The translations under genes and the position numbers were made by a program. The notes under the pieces were generated by a model. That model was not told the DNA's origin. It saw nothing but the letters and a program-made list of their open reading frames with translations, and did no database searches. DNA of 64,000 nt from Bordetella genomosp. 10 (GTDB taxonomy: Bacteria > Pseudomonadota > Gammaproteobacteria > Burkholderiales > Burkholderiaceae_B). Of this stretch, positions 8,515 through 19,598 are shown in pieces (the first letter of the stretch is position 1; the number at the start of each line of letters is the position of its first letter). The stretch covers positions 248,001 through 312,000 of the forward strand of contig NZ_NEVM01000002.1 in the NCBI RefSeq assembly GCF_002261225.1. Direction: 5' to 3'.

Positions 8515-8880
8515 ATGCAGGTTACTTTGCGGCGCATTGCGCACACGCGCTCGGGCGACAAGGGCAATACCTCCAATATTGCCGTGATCGCCTACGAGCC
8601 CGACTTCTATCCCGTCATCGAGCGCGCCCTCACCGTGGCGGCCATGCGCGGCATCTACCCGGAGCAGGCGGTGCGCGGCGCCATCACGCGCTATGCTGTG
8701 GAGGGTCTGGGCGTGCTGAATTTCGTACTGGAGGGGGCGCTGGGCGGCGGCGTGTCGCGCAGCCTGGCGATCGACAACTACGGCAAGGCGCTGGCCAGCG
8801 CGGTGCTGCGCTTCGAGCTGGAGGTGCCCGATGCCTGGGCGCCGCGGCTGCGCGGTCCCGGGCTGGCGGCGGAGGAGTGA
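8515..8880 (+). CDS. AtuA-associated ferredoxin-fold domain protein
   Basis: 121 residues matching the C-terminal domain of full-length AtuA proteins: RIAHTRSGDKGNTSNIAVIAY, then AITRYAVEGLGVLNFVLEGALGGG and SLAIDNYGKALASAVLRFELEVP. It lies 26 bases after the AtuA core gene, so the two-domain protein of other bacteria is encoded as two subunits. GGGGGAGA precedes the ATG. Function follows that of AtuA and is not biochemically established. The last bases, GGAGGA, supply the ribosome site of the next gene. Confidence 0.82.
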   Translation: MQVTLRRIAHTRSGDKGNTSNIAVIAYEPDFYPVIERALTVAAMRGIYPEQAVRGAITRYAVEGLGVLNFVLEGALGGGVSRSLAIDNYGKALASAVLRFELEVPDAWAPRLRGPGLAAEE

Positions 8881-8885
8881 CGGAG

Positions 8886-9647
8886 ATGTTCGAGGATCTG
8901 CAATCGAAGACCGTCCTGGTGACGGGCGCCTACAGCGGGCTGGGGCGCCACTTCGCCACGGTGCTGGCGCGCGCCGGCGCCCGGCTGGCCTTGTGCGGGC
9001 GCCGCACCGCGCTGGGCGAGGAGGTCGCCGCGGACTTGCGGCAGGCCGGCGCCCAGGCCTGCGTAATCGGCATGGACGTCACCTGCCCGGACAGCGTGCG
9101 GGCCGCTTTCGACGGCGCGGCGCGGGCGCTGGGGCCGGTGGACGTGGTGATCAACTGCGCGGGCGTCGCCATCACGGCGCCCGCGCTGGACATCGACGAG
9201 GCGGCCTGGAGCGGCCTCATCGACGTGAACCTGAACGGTGCGTGGCGGGTGGCGCAGGCCGGCGCGCGCCACTTCCGGGCGCACGCGCGGCCCGGCGTCA
9301 TCGTCAACATCGCCTCCATCCTGGGGCAGCGGGTGGCCGCGCAGGTCGCGCCCTATGCCGCCGCCAAGGCCGGGCTGCTGCACCTGACGCGCGCGCTGGC
9401 CCTCGAATGGGCGCGCCACGACATCCGCGTCAACGCCCTGGCGCCGGGCTATATCGCCACCGACCTGAACCGCGCCTTCTTTGCCTCGCCGGCCGGCGAA
9501 GCCCTGATCAAGCGCGTGCCGCAGCGCCGGCTGGGACAACTGCACGATCTGGACGGGCCGCTGCTTCTGCTGGCGTCGGATGCCTCGGCCTTCATGACCG
9601 GGTCGGTCATCGACGTCGATGGCGGCCACCTGGTCAGCTCGCTTTGA
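8886..9647 (+). CDS. Short-chain dehydrogenase/reductase (SDR)
   Basis: 253 residues of classical SDR. Nucleotide motif TGAYSGLGRHFA at residues 15-26, NCAGV near 90, catalytic Ser in IVNIASILG, and Tyr/Lys in APYAAAKAGLLHLTR. ALCGRR follows the second strand (LCGRR), which favours NADP(H). It ends with the SDR C-terminal VIDVDGGH. Start ATG 8886 has GGAGGA at the right spacing; GTG 8877 is an alternative. In the operon it would oxidise a hydroxyacyl intermediate before the retro-aldol or thiolytic step. Confidence 0.92.
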   Translation: MFEDLQSKTVLVTGAYSGLGRHFATVLARAGARLALCGRRTALGEEVAADLRQAGAQACVIGMDVTCPDSVRAAFDGAARALGPVDVVINCAGVAITAPALDIDEAAWSGLIDVNLNGAWRVAQAGARHFRAHARPGVIVNIASILGQRVAAQVAPYAAAKAGLLHLTRALALEWARHDIRVNALAPGYIATDLNRAFFASPAGEALIKRVPQRRLGQLHDLDGPLLLLASDASAFMTGSVIDVDGGHLVSSL

Positions 9648-9668
9648 ACGATGGATATGGAGATGCAC

Positions 9669-10895
9669 ATGGATTTTTCCCTGCCGCCGGCGCTCGAGGA
9701 CTACCGCATCCGCGTGCGCGACTTCGTCGACCGCGAACTCATTCCGCTGGAAGCGGATCGCGCCAACTACGACGCCCATGAGAACATCGCCGAGGACGCG
9801 CTGGAGCGCGTTCGCGCGCGGGTGCGCGAGGCCGGCCTGTGGGCCTTGCAGATGCCGCGCGAACGCGGCGGCCAGGGCCTGCCCATGGTGGGGCTGGCGG
9901 CCTGCTACGAGGAGATGAACCGCTCCATCTTCGGCCCGGTGGCCTTCAACGCCGCCGCGCCGGACGACGGCAATATGCGGGTGCTGGCGCAGGTGGCGAG
10001 GCCCGACCAGAAGGACCTCTGGCTGCAACCCATCATCGACGGCAAGGTGCGCTCGTCCTTCGTCATGACGGAGCCGCATCCCGGCAGCGGTTCCGATCCT
10101 TCCATGATGCTGACCACGGCCACCCGCGAGGGCGACAAGTGGATCGTCAATGGCCGCAAGTGGTTCATCACGGGCGCCGGCGTGGCGCGGCATTTCATCC
10201 TGATGGCGCGCACCTCGGACGATGCGCGCAAGGGGCTGACGGCCTTCCTGTTCGACGCCGGGCAGCCCGGCTGGCGCATCGAAAGGCGCATACCCATCAT
10301 GGGGCCGGAGGAACACGGCGGCCATTGCGAACTGGTATTCGACGGGTTGGAAATTCCCGACGAGAACCGCCTGATGGGCGTCGGCGACGGCCTGAAGGTG
10401 ACGCAGATCCGCCTGGGGCCGGCACGGCTCACGCACTGCATGCGCTGGCTGGGCCTGGCGCGCCGCGCCATGTCGCTGGCCGTCGAGTACGTGGACCGGC
10501 GCGCCAGTTTCGGCCAGAGGCTGGCCGAGCGCGAGGGCGTGCAGTGGCTGCTGGGCGACGCCGCGATGCAGATCGAGATCGGGCGCCTGCTGACCATGCG
10601 CGCGGCCGCGCGGCTGGACCAGGGCGACTACGCGCGCAAGGAAATCTCCATGGCCAAGATCGTGGTTTCCGAGACGCTGCACAAGGTCGTGGACACGGCC
10701 TTGCAGCTCAACGGCGCGCGCGGCTACTCCAAGGACACGCCGCTGGAGTGGATCTATCGCTATGCCCGCCAGGCGCGCCTGGTGGACGGCGCCTCCGAAG
10801 TGCACAAGATGGTGCTTGCGCGCTACCTGATGGACGAGGGCGACGGCTACTGGCGCTGGGACGAGGCGGACGCGCCTCGCAAGGCTTTGGTATGA
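9669..10895 (+). CDS. Acyl-CoA dehydrogenase (ACAD10/11-like)
   Basis: 408 residues with the three ACAD domains: N-terminal helices (LPPALEDYRIRVRDFVDRELIPLE), the middle beta domain with VMTEPHPGSGSDPSMM and WIVNGRKWFITGAG, and C-terminal helices with RLTHCMRWLGLARRAM and LQLNGARGYSKDTPLEW. At the catalytic-base position the sequence reads LVDGASEVHKM, with Asp rather than the Glu of classical dehydrogenases, as is common in the ACAD10/11 group. The next gene encodes the APH-type kinase domain fused to these enzymes in animals. GGAG is six bases before ATG 9669; ATG 9651 is also in frame. Confidence 0.92.
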   Translation: MDFSLPPALEDYRIRVRDFVDRELIPLEADRANYDAHENIAEDALERVRARVREAGLWALQMPRERGGQGLPMVGLAACYEEMNRSIFGPVAFNAAAPDDGNMRVLAQVARPDQKDLWLQPIIDGKVRSSFVMTEPHPGSGSDPSMMLTTATREGDKWIVNGRKWFITGAGVARHFILMARTSDDARKGLTAFLFDAGQPGWRIERRIPIMGPEEHGGHCELVFDGLEIPDENRLMGVGDGLKVTQIRLGPARLTHCMRWLGLARRAMSLAVEYVDRRASFGQRLAEREGVQWLLGDAAMQIEIGRLLTMRAAARLDQGDYARKEISMAKIVVSETLHKVVDTALQLNGARGYSKDTPLEWIYRYARQARLVDGASEVHKMVLARYLMDEGDGYWRWDEADAPRKALV

Positions 10896-10899
10896 GCGC

Positions 10900-10962
10900 G
10901 CCGGGCCGCCCCAAGCGCGAATCCTCCCCTGGGGAGGCGGTCGCGAAGCGACAGGAGGGCAC
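10900..10962 (+). repeat. Dispersed two-hairpin repeat element, copy A
   Basis: Begins with the 16-mer GCCGGGCCGCCCCAAG (10900-10915), then a perfect hairpin CCTCCCC-T-GGGGAGG, then GTCGC-GAA-GCGAC. The same 16-mer followed by the same two-hairpin layout occurs at 55429. Here the element fills the gap between two operon genes, and the AGGAGGG directly after it appears to be the ribosome site of the kinase gene at 10967. Confidence 0.75.
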
Positions 10963-10966
10963 ATCA

Positions 10967-12114
10967 ATGAATACTGTCTCTCCGATCCAGGGCGGCGCGG
11001 CGCCCGATTGGCTGCCGGCGCTGTCGGCCTATCTGTCCCGGCACGGCCTGGCCGATGCCGCCACGCTGCGGCTGTGCCCGCTGTCGGGCGGCCAGTCGAA
11101 TCCGACGTATCTGCTGGAGGACAAGGACGGCTGCCGCGTGTTGCGCAAGCAGCCGCCGGGGCAGTTGCTGCCTTCGGCGCACGCCGTGGACCGCGAGTAT
11201 CGCGTGATGTCGGCGCTCGCGGATACCGACGTGCCGGTGCCGCCCATGCTGCATTACTGCGACGACCGCGCCATCGTCGGCACGCCGTTCTACCTGATGG
11301 GCTATGCGCGCGGGCGGGTCTTCATGGATCCCGCGCTGCCCGGCCTGGCGCCGGACGAACGGCGCGCCATCTATGGCGAAGCGGGGCGCGTGCTGGCGGC
11401 GCTGCACCGCGTCGAGCCGGCGCGCGTCGGCCTGGCGGACTATGGCCGCGCCGGCGGCTACTACGCGCGCCAGGTGGCCCGCTGGAGCCGCCAGTACCGC
11501 GAGACCGAGACGCAGCGCATCCCCGCCATGGAAGCGCTGATCGACTGGCTGCCGCGCCACCTGCCGCCGGAGGAGGGCGCCAGCCTGGTGCACGGCGACT
11601 ATCGCCTGGACAACCTGGTGTTCGATCCCGAGGCGCCGCGCGCCATCGCCCTGCTGGACTGGGAGTTGTCCACCCTGGGCCATCCCCTGGCGGACCTCGC
11701 TTATCACTGCATGTGCTGGCGCATCTCGCCGGCGCTGTGGCGCGGCATCGCGGGCCTGGACCTGGACAGCCTGGGCATTCCGGGCGAAGCCGAATTCGTG
11801 GCGGACTATTGCCGCGCGCGCGGCATCCGGCCGCCGGACAATTGGGATTTCTATCTCGCCTACAGTTTCTTCCGCATCGCCGCCATTTTGCAGGGCGTGT
11901 ACGCGCGCGGCCTGGCGGGCAACGCGGCCGGCGACGACGCCCACGAGATGGGCGCGCGCGTGGCGCCGCTGGCGGAGCTGGGGTGGGCGGCGGCGCAGGC
12001 GGAAAGCGGGCGCGGCGCGGGTGCGTCCGATGCCACGCGCCCCGGCGCCAACACCGCCGGCTCCGATCACGCCGGCGATTCCAGCGATTCCAGCGACTCC
12101 GTGGGAGAAACGCC

Positions 12115-12118
<4 letters not shown>
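10967..12118 (+). CDS. APH-type phosphotransferase (acyl-CoA dehydrogenase associated)
   Basis: 383 residues of the aminoglycoside/choline phosphotransferase fold. Seen: LSGGQSNPTYLLEDKDG (ATP-binding strand loop), LRKQPPGQLLPSAHAVDREYRV, catalytic LVHGDYRLDNLVF and the metal-binding LLDWELSTLGHPLADLAY. The domain is fused to acyl-CoA dehydrogenase in ACAD10/11, where phosphorylation of a 4-hydroxyacyl-CoA is the established reaction, so a hydroxyacyl-CoA kinase role fits. The C-terminal tail is low complexity with a nine-base repeat (SSDSSDS). Its stop overlaps the next start by ATGA at 12115. Confidence 0.88.
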
Positions 12119-15076
<2,958 letters not shown>

Positions 15077-15167
15077 CTAGGAAAAGGGACGAAACCAGGG
15101 ATTTTATCGCGTTTGCGGCGGCGGGATGGCGGATTGCGCCGGGGAGGATGGATCCAGGGCGTGGACG

Positions 15168-15252
15168 GTCTTACACGGGACCTTACCCGGGCCCTTGCGC
15201 GTGGCCTTACACGCGGCCTTATTCCGCGTGTCGTCCCGCATGTTGTCCCGGG
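15168..15252. repeat. Degenerate 12-bp tandem repeat at the LysR 3' end
   Basis: Seven consecutive units of 12 (once 13) bases, for example GTCTTACACGGG, ACCTTACCCGGG, GCCTTACACGCG, starting at 15168, 15180, 15192, 15204, 15216, 15229 and 15241. The LysR stop codon (15219-15221) lies inside the array, so the last residues of that protein are repeat-encoded and copy-number change would alter its C-terminus. Confidence 0.7.
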
Positions 15253-16202
15253 CGCGCCGGCGGCCGCCCGCCCGGCGGCTTGCGCCCGGGCGCCGGGGTC
15301 CGTCCCTGAAACAGGGCGGCCAGGTCCAGGCCGCGCAGCAGCGCCGCCGTGGCGCCGGCCAGCCGGGTGGCCGGCCGGTGGCGCGGGCTGGCCAGCACCA
15401 GGTCGTTGAGGATGCGCGGGGACACGATGCCGGCCACGGCCAGCCCCGGCTGCGGCTCCGGCCCGCGCACCGCCGAACGGGGCAGGATGGCGCAGGCCGG
15501 CCCCTGGTTGGCCAGCTCGACGAGGGTGTGCACGGCGTCGACCTCGGCCACCACGCGCAGGTGCACGCCATGGGCGCGGCAGACGCTTTCCACCAGGGCG
15601 CGGATGGCGTTGGGCGCCGAAGGCAGGATCAGGGGGTAGTCGCGCAACTGCGCCACGGTCACGCGGGCGGGCAGGTCGGGACGATGGGCGCGCGCCGCCA
15701 CCAGCACCAATTCCTCGCGAAACAGCGATTCATAGGTCAACTGGGGGGAGGGCGGCGGGTCGTAGAGCATGGCCAGGTCGACCCGGCCGGCCAGCAGCCA
15801 CTCGCGCACCTGCACGCTGAGGCCTTCCGCCACGGTGATGGAGGCGTCCGGAAAGGCTTCGTGGAAGGCCCGCACCAACGGCGGCGTCAACACCAGCGCG
15901 ATGCGCGGCGGCAGGCCCACGATCACCTTGCCGCTGGGCACGTCGCCCATGCTGCGCAGGTCTTCCTTGGCGCGCGCGGCCAGCGCCAGCAGCGCGCGCG
16001 CATGTTCCAGGAAGCGCAGGCCGGCCTCGGTGGGCTCGACGCCGCGCCCGTTGCGATAGAGCAGGTGCTGGCCCAGCTCCTGCTCCAGCAGGCCGACCTG
16101 GCGGCTGAGGGAGGGCTGGGACACCGCGAGCTGCCCCGCCGCGCGGGAAAAGCTGCGGTTCTCGGCGACGCGGACGAAGTATTCGATCTGGCGCAGGTCC
16201 AT
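15219..16202 (-). CDS. LysR family transcriptional regulator
   Basis: 327 residues. The N-terminal winged HTH is canonical (MDLRQIEYFVRVAENRSFSRAA, then QLAVSQPSLSRQVGLLEQELG). The periplasmic-binding-like effector domain spans about 90-300 with GKVIVGLPPRIALVLTPPLV and LREELVLVAA-type strands. The tail after residue 300 is Pro/Arg/His-rich and encoded partly by a tandem repeat. It diverges from the amidohydrolase operon at 16494; a symmetrical T-N11-A site lies between them at 16319, so it is the likely regulator of that operon. The inducer is unknown. Confidence 0.92.
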   Translation of the reverse strand: MDLRQIEYFVRVAENRSFSRAAGQLAVSQPSLSRQVGLLEQELGQHLLYRNGRGVEPTEAGLRFLEHARALLALAARAKEDLRSMGDVPSGKVIVGLPPRIALVLTPPLVRAFHEAFPDASITVAEGLSVQVREWLLAGRVDLAMLYDPPPSPQLTYESLFREELVLVAARAHRPDLPARVTVAQLRDYPLILPSAPNAIRALVESVCRAHGVHLRVVAEVDAVHTLVELANQGPACAILPRSAVRGPEPQPGLAVAGIVSPRILNDLVLASPRHRPATRLAGATAALLRGLDLAALFQGRTPAPGRKPPGGRPPARPGQHAGRHAE

Positions 16203-16318
16203 GGAGCGGTCGGGGCAGGAAAGGGAAGGGAAAGGGCGGGCGGATCGACGCCGGCAGGCGCATGCCGGATCGCATTCGCGGGCTGCCGCTGCCCGGCGGT
16301 CTCCATGATATCGAATTT

Positions 16319-16331
16319 TTCTATACTAGAA
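16319..16331. promoter_or_regulatory. Candidate LysR T-N11-A box
   Basis: TTCTA-TAC-TAGAA is a perfect dyad that satisfies the T-N11-A rule of LysR binding sites. It lies in an AT-rich stretch (16310-16345) of otherwise GC-rich DNA, in the 291-base divergent gap, 116 bases from the LysR start and 162 from the amidohydrolase start. Part of a wider weak symmetry GATATC...GATATAG. Confidence 0.55.
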
Positions 16332-16384
16332 ATCAAAGATATAGCATTGTTCCGGCTTCGGCTTTGCCTCACCATGTCGTACCG

Positions 16385-16440
16385 ACAGCCGGATTGCCGG
16401 ACTACCGGACTACCGGACTACCGGACAGCCGGATAGCCGG
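16385..16440. repeat. 8-bp tandem repeat in divergent promoter region
   Basis: Seven units of 8 bases: ACAGCCGG, ATTGCCGG, three identical ACTACCGG, ACAGCCGG, ATAGCCGG. It lies between the LysR box and the amidohydrolase start (16494), where a change of unit number would alter promoter spacing or leader length by 8 bases. The three identical central units suggest recent slippage. Confidence 0.8.
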
Positions 16441-16493
16441 CGACAGCGGCCCCGACCACGACAACGACAACGAATTCGAGACACAGGAAACCC

Positions 16494-17357
16494 ATGCCGG
16501 ATTGCCTGCCCCCGCTGGACGCGCCCTCGCGTCCGCGCAATGCCCTGCCGCCGCTGACTTGCGACAGCCATTGCCACGTATTCGGTCCCGCCGCCGTCTT
16601 CCCGTACGCGGCCGGGCGTTCGTACACGCCGCCCGACGCCCCGTACGAGAAACTGGCCGCCTTGCACCGTCATCTCGGCGTCGAGCGCGCCGTCATCGTG
16701 CAGGCCGCCTGCCATGGCGGCGACCATTCGGCGCTGCTCGACGCCCTGGCCCGCAGCGAGGGCCGCTATCGCGGCGTCGGCCTGCTGGGCGCGGACGCGA
16801 CCGACGCGCAAATCGAGGCGCTGCATGCCGGCGGCGTGCGCGCCGCGCGTTTCAACTTCGTCGCCCACCTGGGCAAGCCGCCCGCGCCCGAGGTCTTCGA
16901 CCGCATCGCCCGGCAGGTGGCCGCCTTCGGCTGGCACCTGTGCCTGCACGTCGACGGGCCGGCCCTGACCGCGCTGCTGCCGACCCTGCGCCGGTTGCCG
17001 CTGCCCTTCGTGGTGGACCACATGGGACGCGTGCGCGCCGCCGACGGGCTGGCGCAGCCCGCGTTCCAGGGCTTGCTGGAGCTGGCGGACGTGCCGCAGG
17101 CCTGGGTCAAGGTATCGGGCGTGGACCGCATCAGCCAGGGCCGGCGCCCGTATCCGGAAGGCCTGCCTTTCGTGAGCGCGCTGGCGCGGGCCATGCCGGA
17201 CCGCGTGCTGTGGGGGACCGATTGGCCGCATCCCAACGTGGCGGGGGACATGCCCGACGACGGCGAACTGGTCGACCTGTTCTTCCAGGCCGTGCCCGAC
17301 GCGGATGCGCGTCGGCGCATCCTGGTCGACAACCCGGCCCGCCTGTACGGCTTCTGA
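16494..17357 (+). CDS. Amidohydrolase family protein (PDC lactonase LigI-like)
   Basis: 287 residues of the amidohydrolase-2 TIM barrel. The metal-binding start is CDSHCHVFGPAAVFPYA (His-x-His after strand 1), then VIVQAACHGGDHSALLDAL, the strand 5 ARFNFV region, VDHMGR near 170 and the strand 8 WGTDWPHPN with the catalytic Asp. LigI-type enzymes of this group hydrolyse 2-pyrone-4,6-dicarboxylate and related lactones. It leads an operon with a Bug receptor and CMD protein, typical for uptake and ring-fission of a lactone or aromatic acid. Substrate not determined. Confidence 0.88.
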   Translation: MPDCLPPLDAPSRPRNALPPLTCDSHCHVFGPAAVFPYAAGRSYTPPDAPYEKLAALHRHLGVERAVIVQAACHGGDHSALLDALARSEGRYRGVGLLGADATDAQIEALHAGGVRAARFNFVAHLGKPPAPEVFDRIARQVAAFGWHLCLHVDGPALTALLPTLRRLPLPFVVDHMGRVRAADGLAQPAFQGLLELADVPQAWVKVSGVDRISQGRRPYPEGLPFVSALARAMPDRVLWGTDWPHPNVAGDMPDDGELVDLFFQAVPDADARRRILVDNPARLYGF

Positions 17358-17471
17358 CCCTGTCGTTACGGGGCGGGCGCCGCCGCATTACGAAGAATGC
17401 CACGCGCGTGCACGCACATGCACACACACCGCACCCGCCGTGGCGCCATGAGAATTCAAAGGAGACTTGCC

Positions 17472-18425
17472 ATGTTCAAACGATTTTTCGCCGCCGGCGT
17501 GCTCGCCCTGGCGGCGTGCGGCAGCGCCTCGGCCGACGGGCCCGTGCGCCTGATCGTCGCGTTTCCGCCGGGCGGTCCGGTCGACCTGGTGGGCCGCGTG
17601 CTGGCCGAACAGCTCACGCGCGAACTGCACCAGTCGGTGATCGTCGAAAACAAGCCCGGCGCCAACGGCAATATCGGCGCGGCCTACGTGGCGAAGGGGC
17701 CGCGCGACGGCACGGTGCTGTTCCTGACCAGCGTCGGCGCGGTGTCCATCAGCCCGTCGCTCTACCAGAGCCTGCCGTATGACCCGGTGAAGGACTTCGC
17801 GCCGGTCTCGCGCGTGGTCGACAACGCCACCGTGTTCGTGGTCAACCCGTCGAATCCGGCCAGCGACGCCGCCGATTTCGTCGCCCGTTCCAAGGCCGCC
17901 TCGCAACCGGTCGCCATCGGTTCGTCGGGCGTCGGCAGCATTCCCCACCTGGCGCTGGAAATGTTCGCCGACGCCAGCAAGGCGAACGTGATGCACGTGC
18001 CCTACAAGGGCGCCGCGCCGGTGATCAACGATCTGCTCGGCAACCAGGTGGCGGGCTTCTTCGGCGACGTGCCGGGGCTGATCACGCATATCCAGGGCGG
18101 CAAGCTCAAGGCCCTGGGCGTGGCCGCGCCGGCGCGCCTGGCGGTGCTGCCCAACGTCAAGACGCTGGCCGAGCAGGGCATCCCGGGCGTCGAGTCGAAC
18201 AATTGGTACGGCCTGCTGGCGCCGGCCGGCACGCCGCCCGCCATCGTCGATAAACTCAACGCCGCCGTGCGCGCGGCGCTGGCGAACCCGGAGGCGCGCA
18301 AGAAGCTGGAAAGCTTCGGCGCCCAGCCGGCGCCTTCCTCGCCGCAGGAACTGGCGGCGCTGATCGCCAGCGATCGCGCCAAGTGGGGCGACCTGATCCA
18401 ACGCAAGCACATCAAGGTGGACTGA
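17472..18425 (+). CDS. Bug/TctC family tripartite tricarboxylate binding protein
   Basis: 317 residues. Signal peptide KRFFAAGVLALAACGSASA, then GPVRLIVAFPPGGPVDLVGR, NKPGANGNIGAAYVAKGPRDGTVL and PYKGAAPVINDLLGNQVAGFF. The signal contains Ala-Ala-Cys-Gly, so a lipobox cannot be excluded. ATG 17472 is chosen for GGAGAC eight bases before it; a reading frame open from 17397 carries no such signal. Lies between the amidohydrolase and CMD genes and probably captures the substrate for them. Confidence 0.93.
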   Translation: MFKRFFAAGVLALAACGSASADGPVRLIVAFPPGGPVDLVGRVLAEQLTRELHQSVIVENKPGANGNIGAAYVAKGPRDGTVLFLTSVGAVSISPSLYQSLPYDPVKDFAPVSRVVDNATVFVVNPSNPASDAADFVARSKAASQPVAIGSSGVGSIPHLALEMFADASKANVMHVPYKGAAPVINDLLGNQVAGFFGDVPGLITHIQGGKLKALGVAAPARLAVLPNVKTLAEQGIPGVESNNWYGLLAPAGTPPAIVDKLNAAVRAALANPEARKKLESFGAQPAPSSPQELAALIASDRAKWGDLIQRKHIKVD

Positions 18426-18428
18426 ACC

Positions 18429-18971
18429 ATGGCGCAATCACACAAGGGACCGCGCGTGGCGCCGGTCGTGCCGGGGACGCGCCCCGAACTGGCGGCGATG
18501 GAAGCGCGCATCATGGCCGAGCGCGGCCGCATCTCGCCGCTGTACCAGGTGCTGTTGAACAGCCCGCCGGTGGTGCAGGGCTGGGAAGCCATGCTGACCG
18601 CCATCCGCAACCGCATCGGCCTGTCGCCGCGCCTGCGCGAACTGGTCATCCTGCGCGTGGCGGTGCTCAACCGCGCGCCGTATGAATTCGAGGCGCACGT
18701 GCCGCACGCGCTGAAGGCGGGCATGGACGCCGTCCTGGTCGAGGCCTTGCGCGAGGAACGGGCGCCCGCGGACATCGCGGGACTGTCCGCGCTGGAGCGC
18801 GACGTGGTGGCCTTCACGGACGCGATGACGCGCGACATCGAGGTCGGCGACGCCTGCTACGACGCGCTGGCGCCGTCGCTGGGCGACCAGGGGATGGTGG
18901 AGCTGGCGGCGACGGTGGCCGCGTACAACATGGTGTCGCGCTTCCTGTCCGCGCTGCGGATCGGGCACTGA
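18429..18971 (+). CDS. Carboxymuconolactone decarboxylase family protein
   Basis: 180 residues of the CMD/AhpD fold: ISPLYQVLLNSPPVVQGWEAML, then RIGLSPRLRELVILRVAVLNRAPYEFEAH with the conserved Glu and His. No Cys-x-x-Cys is present: the usual site reads LNRAPYEFEAHVP, so this is a decarboxylase/hydrolase-like member and not a peroxidase. Starts 3 bases after the Bug gene stop. With the amidohydrolase it suggests a lactone-processing pathway. Confidence 0.88.
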   Translation: MAQSHKGPRVAPVVPGTRPELAAMEARIMAERGRISPLYQVLLNSPPVVQGWEAMLTAIRNRIGLSPRLRELVILRVAVLNRAPYEFEAHVPHALKAGMDAVLVEALREERAPADIAGLSALERDVVAFTDAMTRDIEVGDACYDALAPSLGDQGMVELAATVAAYNMVSRFLSALRIGH

Positions 18972-18982
18972 GGGAGAAACGC

Positions 18983-19561
18983 ATGTCGGAAATCTTGCTG
19001 TTGCGCCTGGCGGGGCGTCGTCTGGATCGCGCGGAACTGCAGGCCTTGCGCCAGCAGATCGCCATGGATGCCGGCGCGGGCGCGGCGCGGGCCAGCGCGT
19101 ACACGGCGGTGGAGCACGCCGAGACCTATGTCTACCTGCATCCCGACGCGCGGTTCGCGCCACGCAGCCTGGCGGCGCTGCGCGCCGTGGCCGGCCGGCT
19201 CTATCCGCAGGCCGAGGCGCGCGTGCTGCGCCTGACGACGGACCGCCCCGGCGCCTCGGCGGACCAGCCCGCGCCGTGGCACTACATCGTGGAGACCGAC
19301 GTGCTGGCGGAGGCGGAGCAGGACTTCAACGCCTGGTACGAGGAAGAACACCTGCCCGGCCTGGCCTCCGTGCCGGGCACGGTGCGCGCCCGCCGCTACG
19401 TCTGCGACGCGGCCCCGCGCTATCACGCCTGCTACGACCTGCACACCCGCGAAACCTTCGGCAGCCCGCCGTGGCTGGCGGTGCGCGCCAGCAGTTGGAG
19501 CGACCGCGTCCGGCCCTCGTTCCGGAATACCAAGCGGACGATGTTCCAGGCGGTGGCCTAG
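18983..19561 (+). CDS. EthD/DUF4286-like dimeric alpha-beta barrel protein
   Basis: 192 residues, no signal peptide. Residues 95-190 look like the ferredoxin-like barrel of small catabolic proteins: WHYIVETDVLAEAEQDFNAWYEEEHLPGLASVPGTV, RARRYVC, HACYDLHTRETFGSPPW and WSDRVRP. The FNAWYEEEHLPGL motif is the family hallmark. The N-terminal 90 residues (LLLRLAGRRLDRAELQALRQQI) may be a second, degenerate copy of the fold. It closes the operon led by the amidohydrolase; exact reaction unknown. Confidence 0.72.
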   Translation: MSEILLLRLAGRRLDRAELQALRQQIAMDAGAGAARASAYTAVEHAETYVYLHPDARFAPRSLAALRAVAGRLYPQAEARVLRLTTDRPGASADQPAPWHYIVETDVLAEAEQDFNAWYEEEHLPGLASVPGTVRARRYVCDAAPRYHACYDLHTRETFGSPPWLAVRASSWSDRVRPSFRNTKRTMFQAVA

Positions 19562-19598
19562 CGTCATGGGCGTGCGCCCGTGGCGGCGTCCAGCGGCT

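Noticed and set aside
8778..10967. Long open frame of over 700 codons on the minus strand opposite the SDR and acyl-CoA dehydrogenase genes
   Set aside because: It is the shadow of GC-rich coding on the plus strand: composition is rich in Arg/His/Ala/Gly, it has no motif, and the plus-strand genes have full family signatures.
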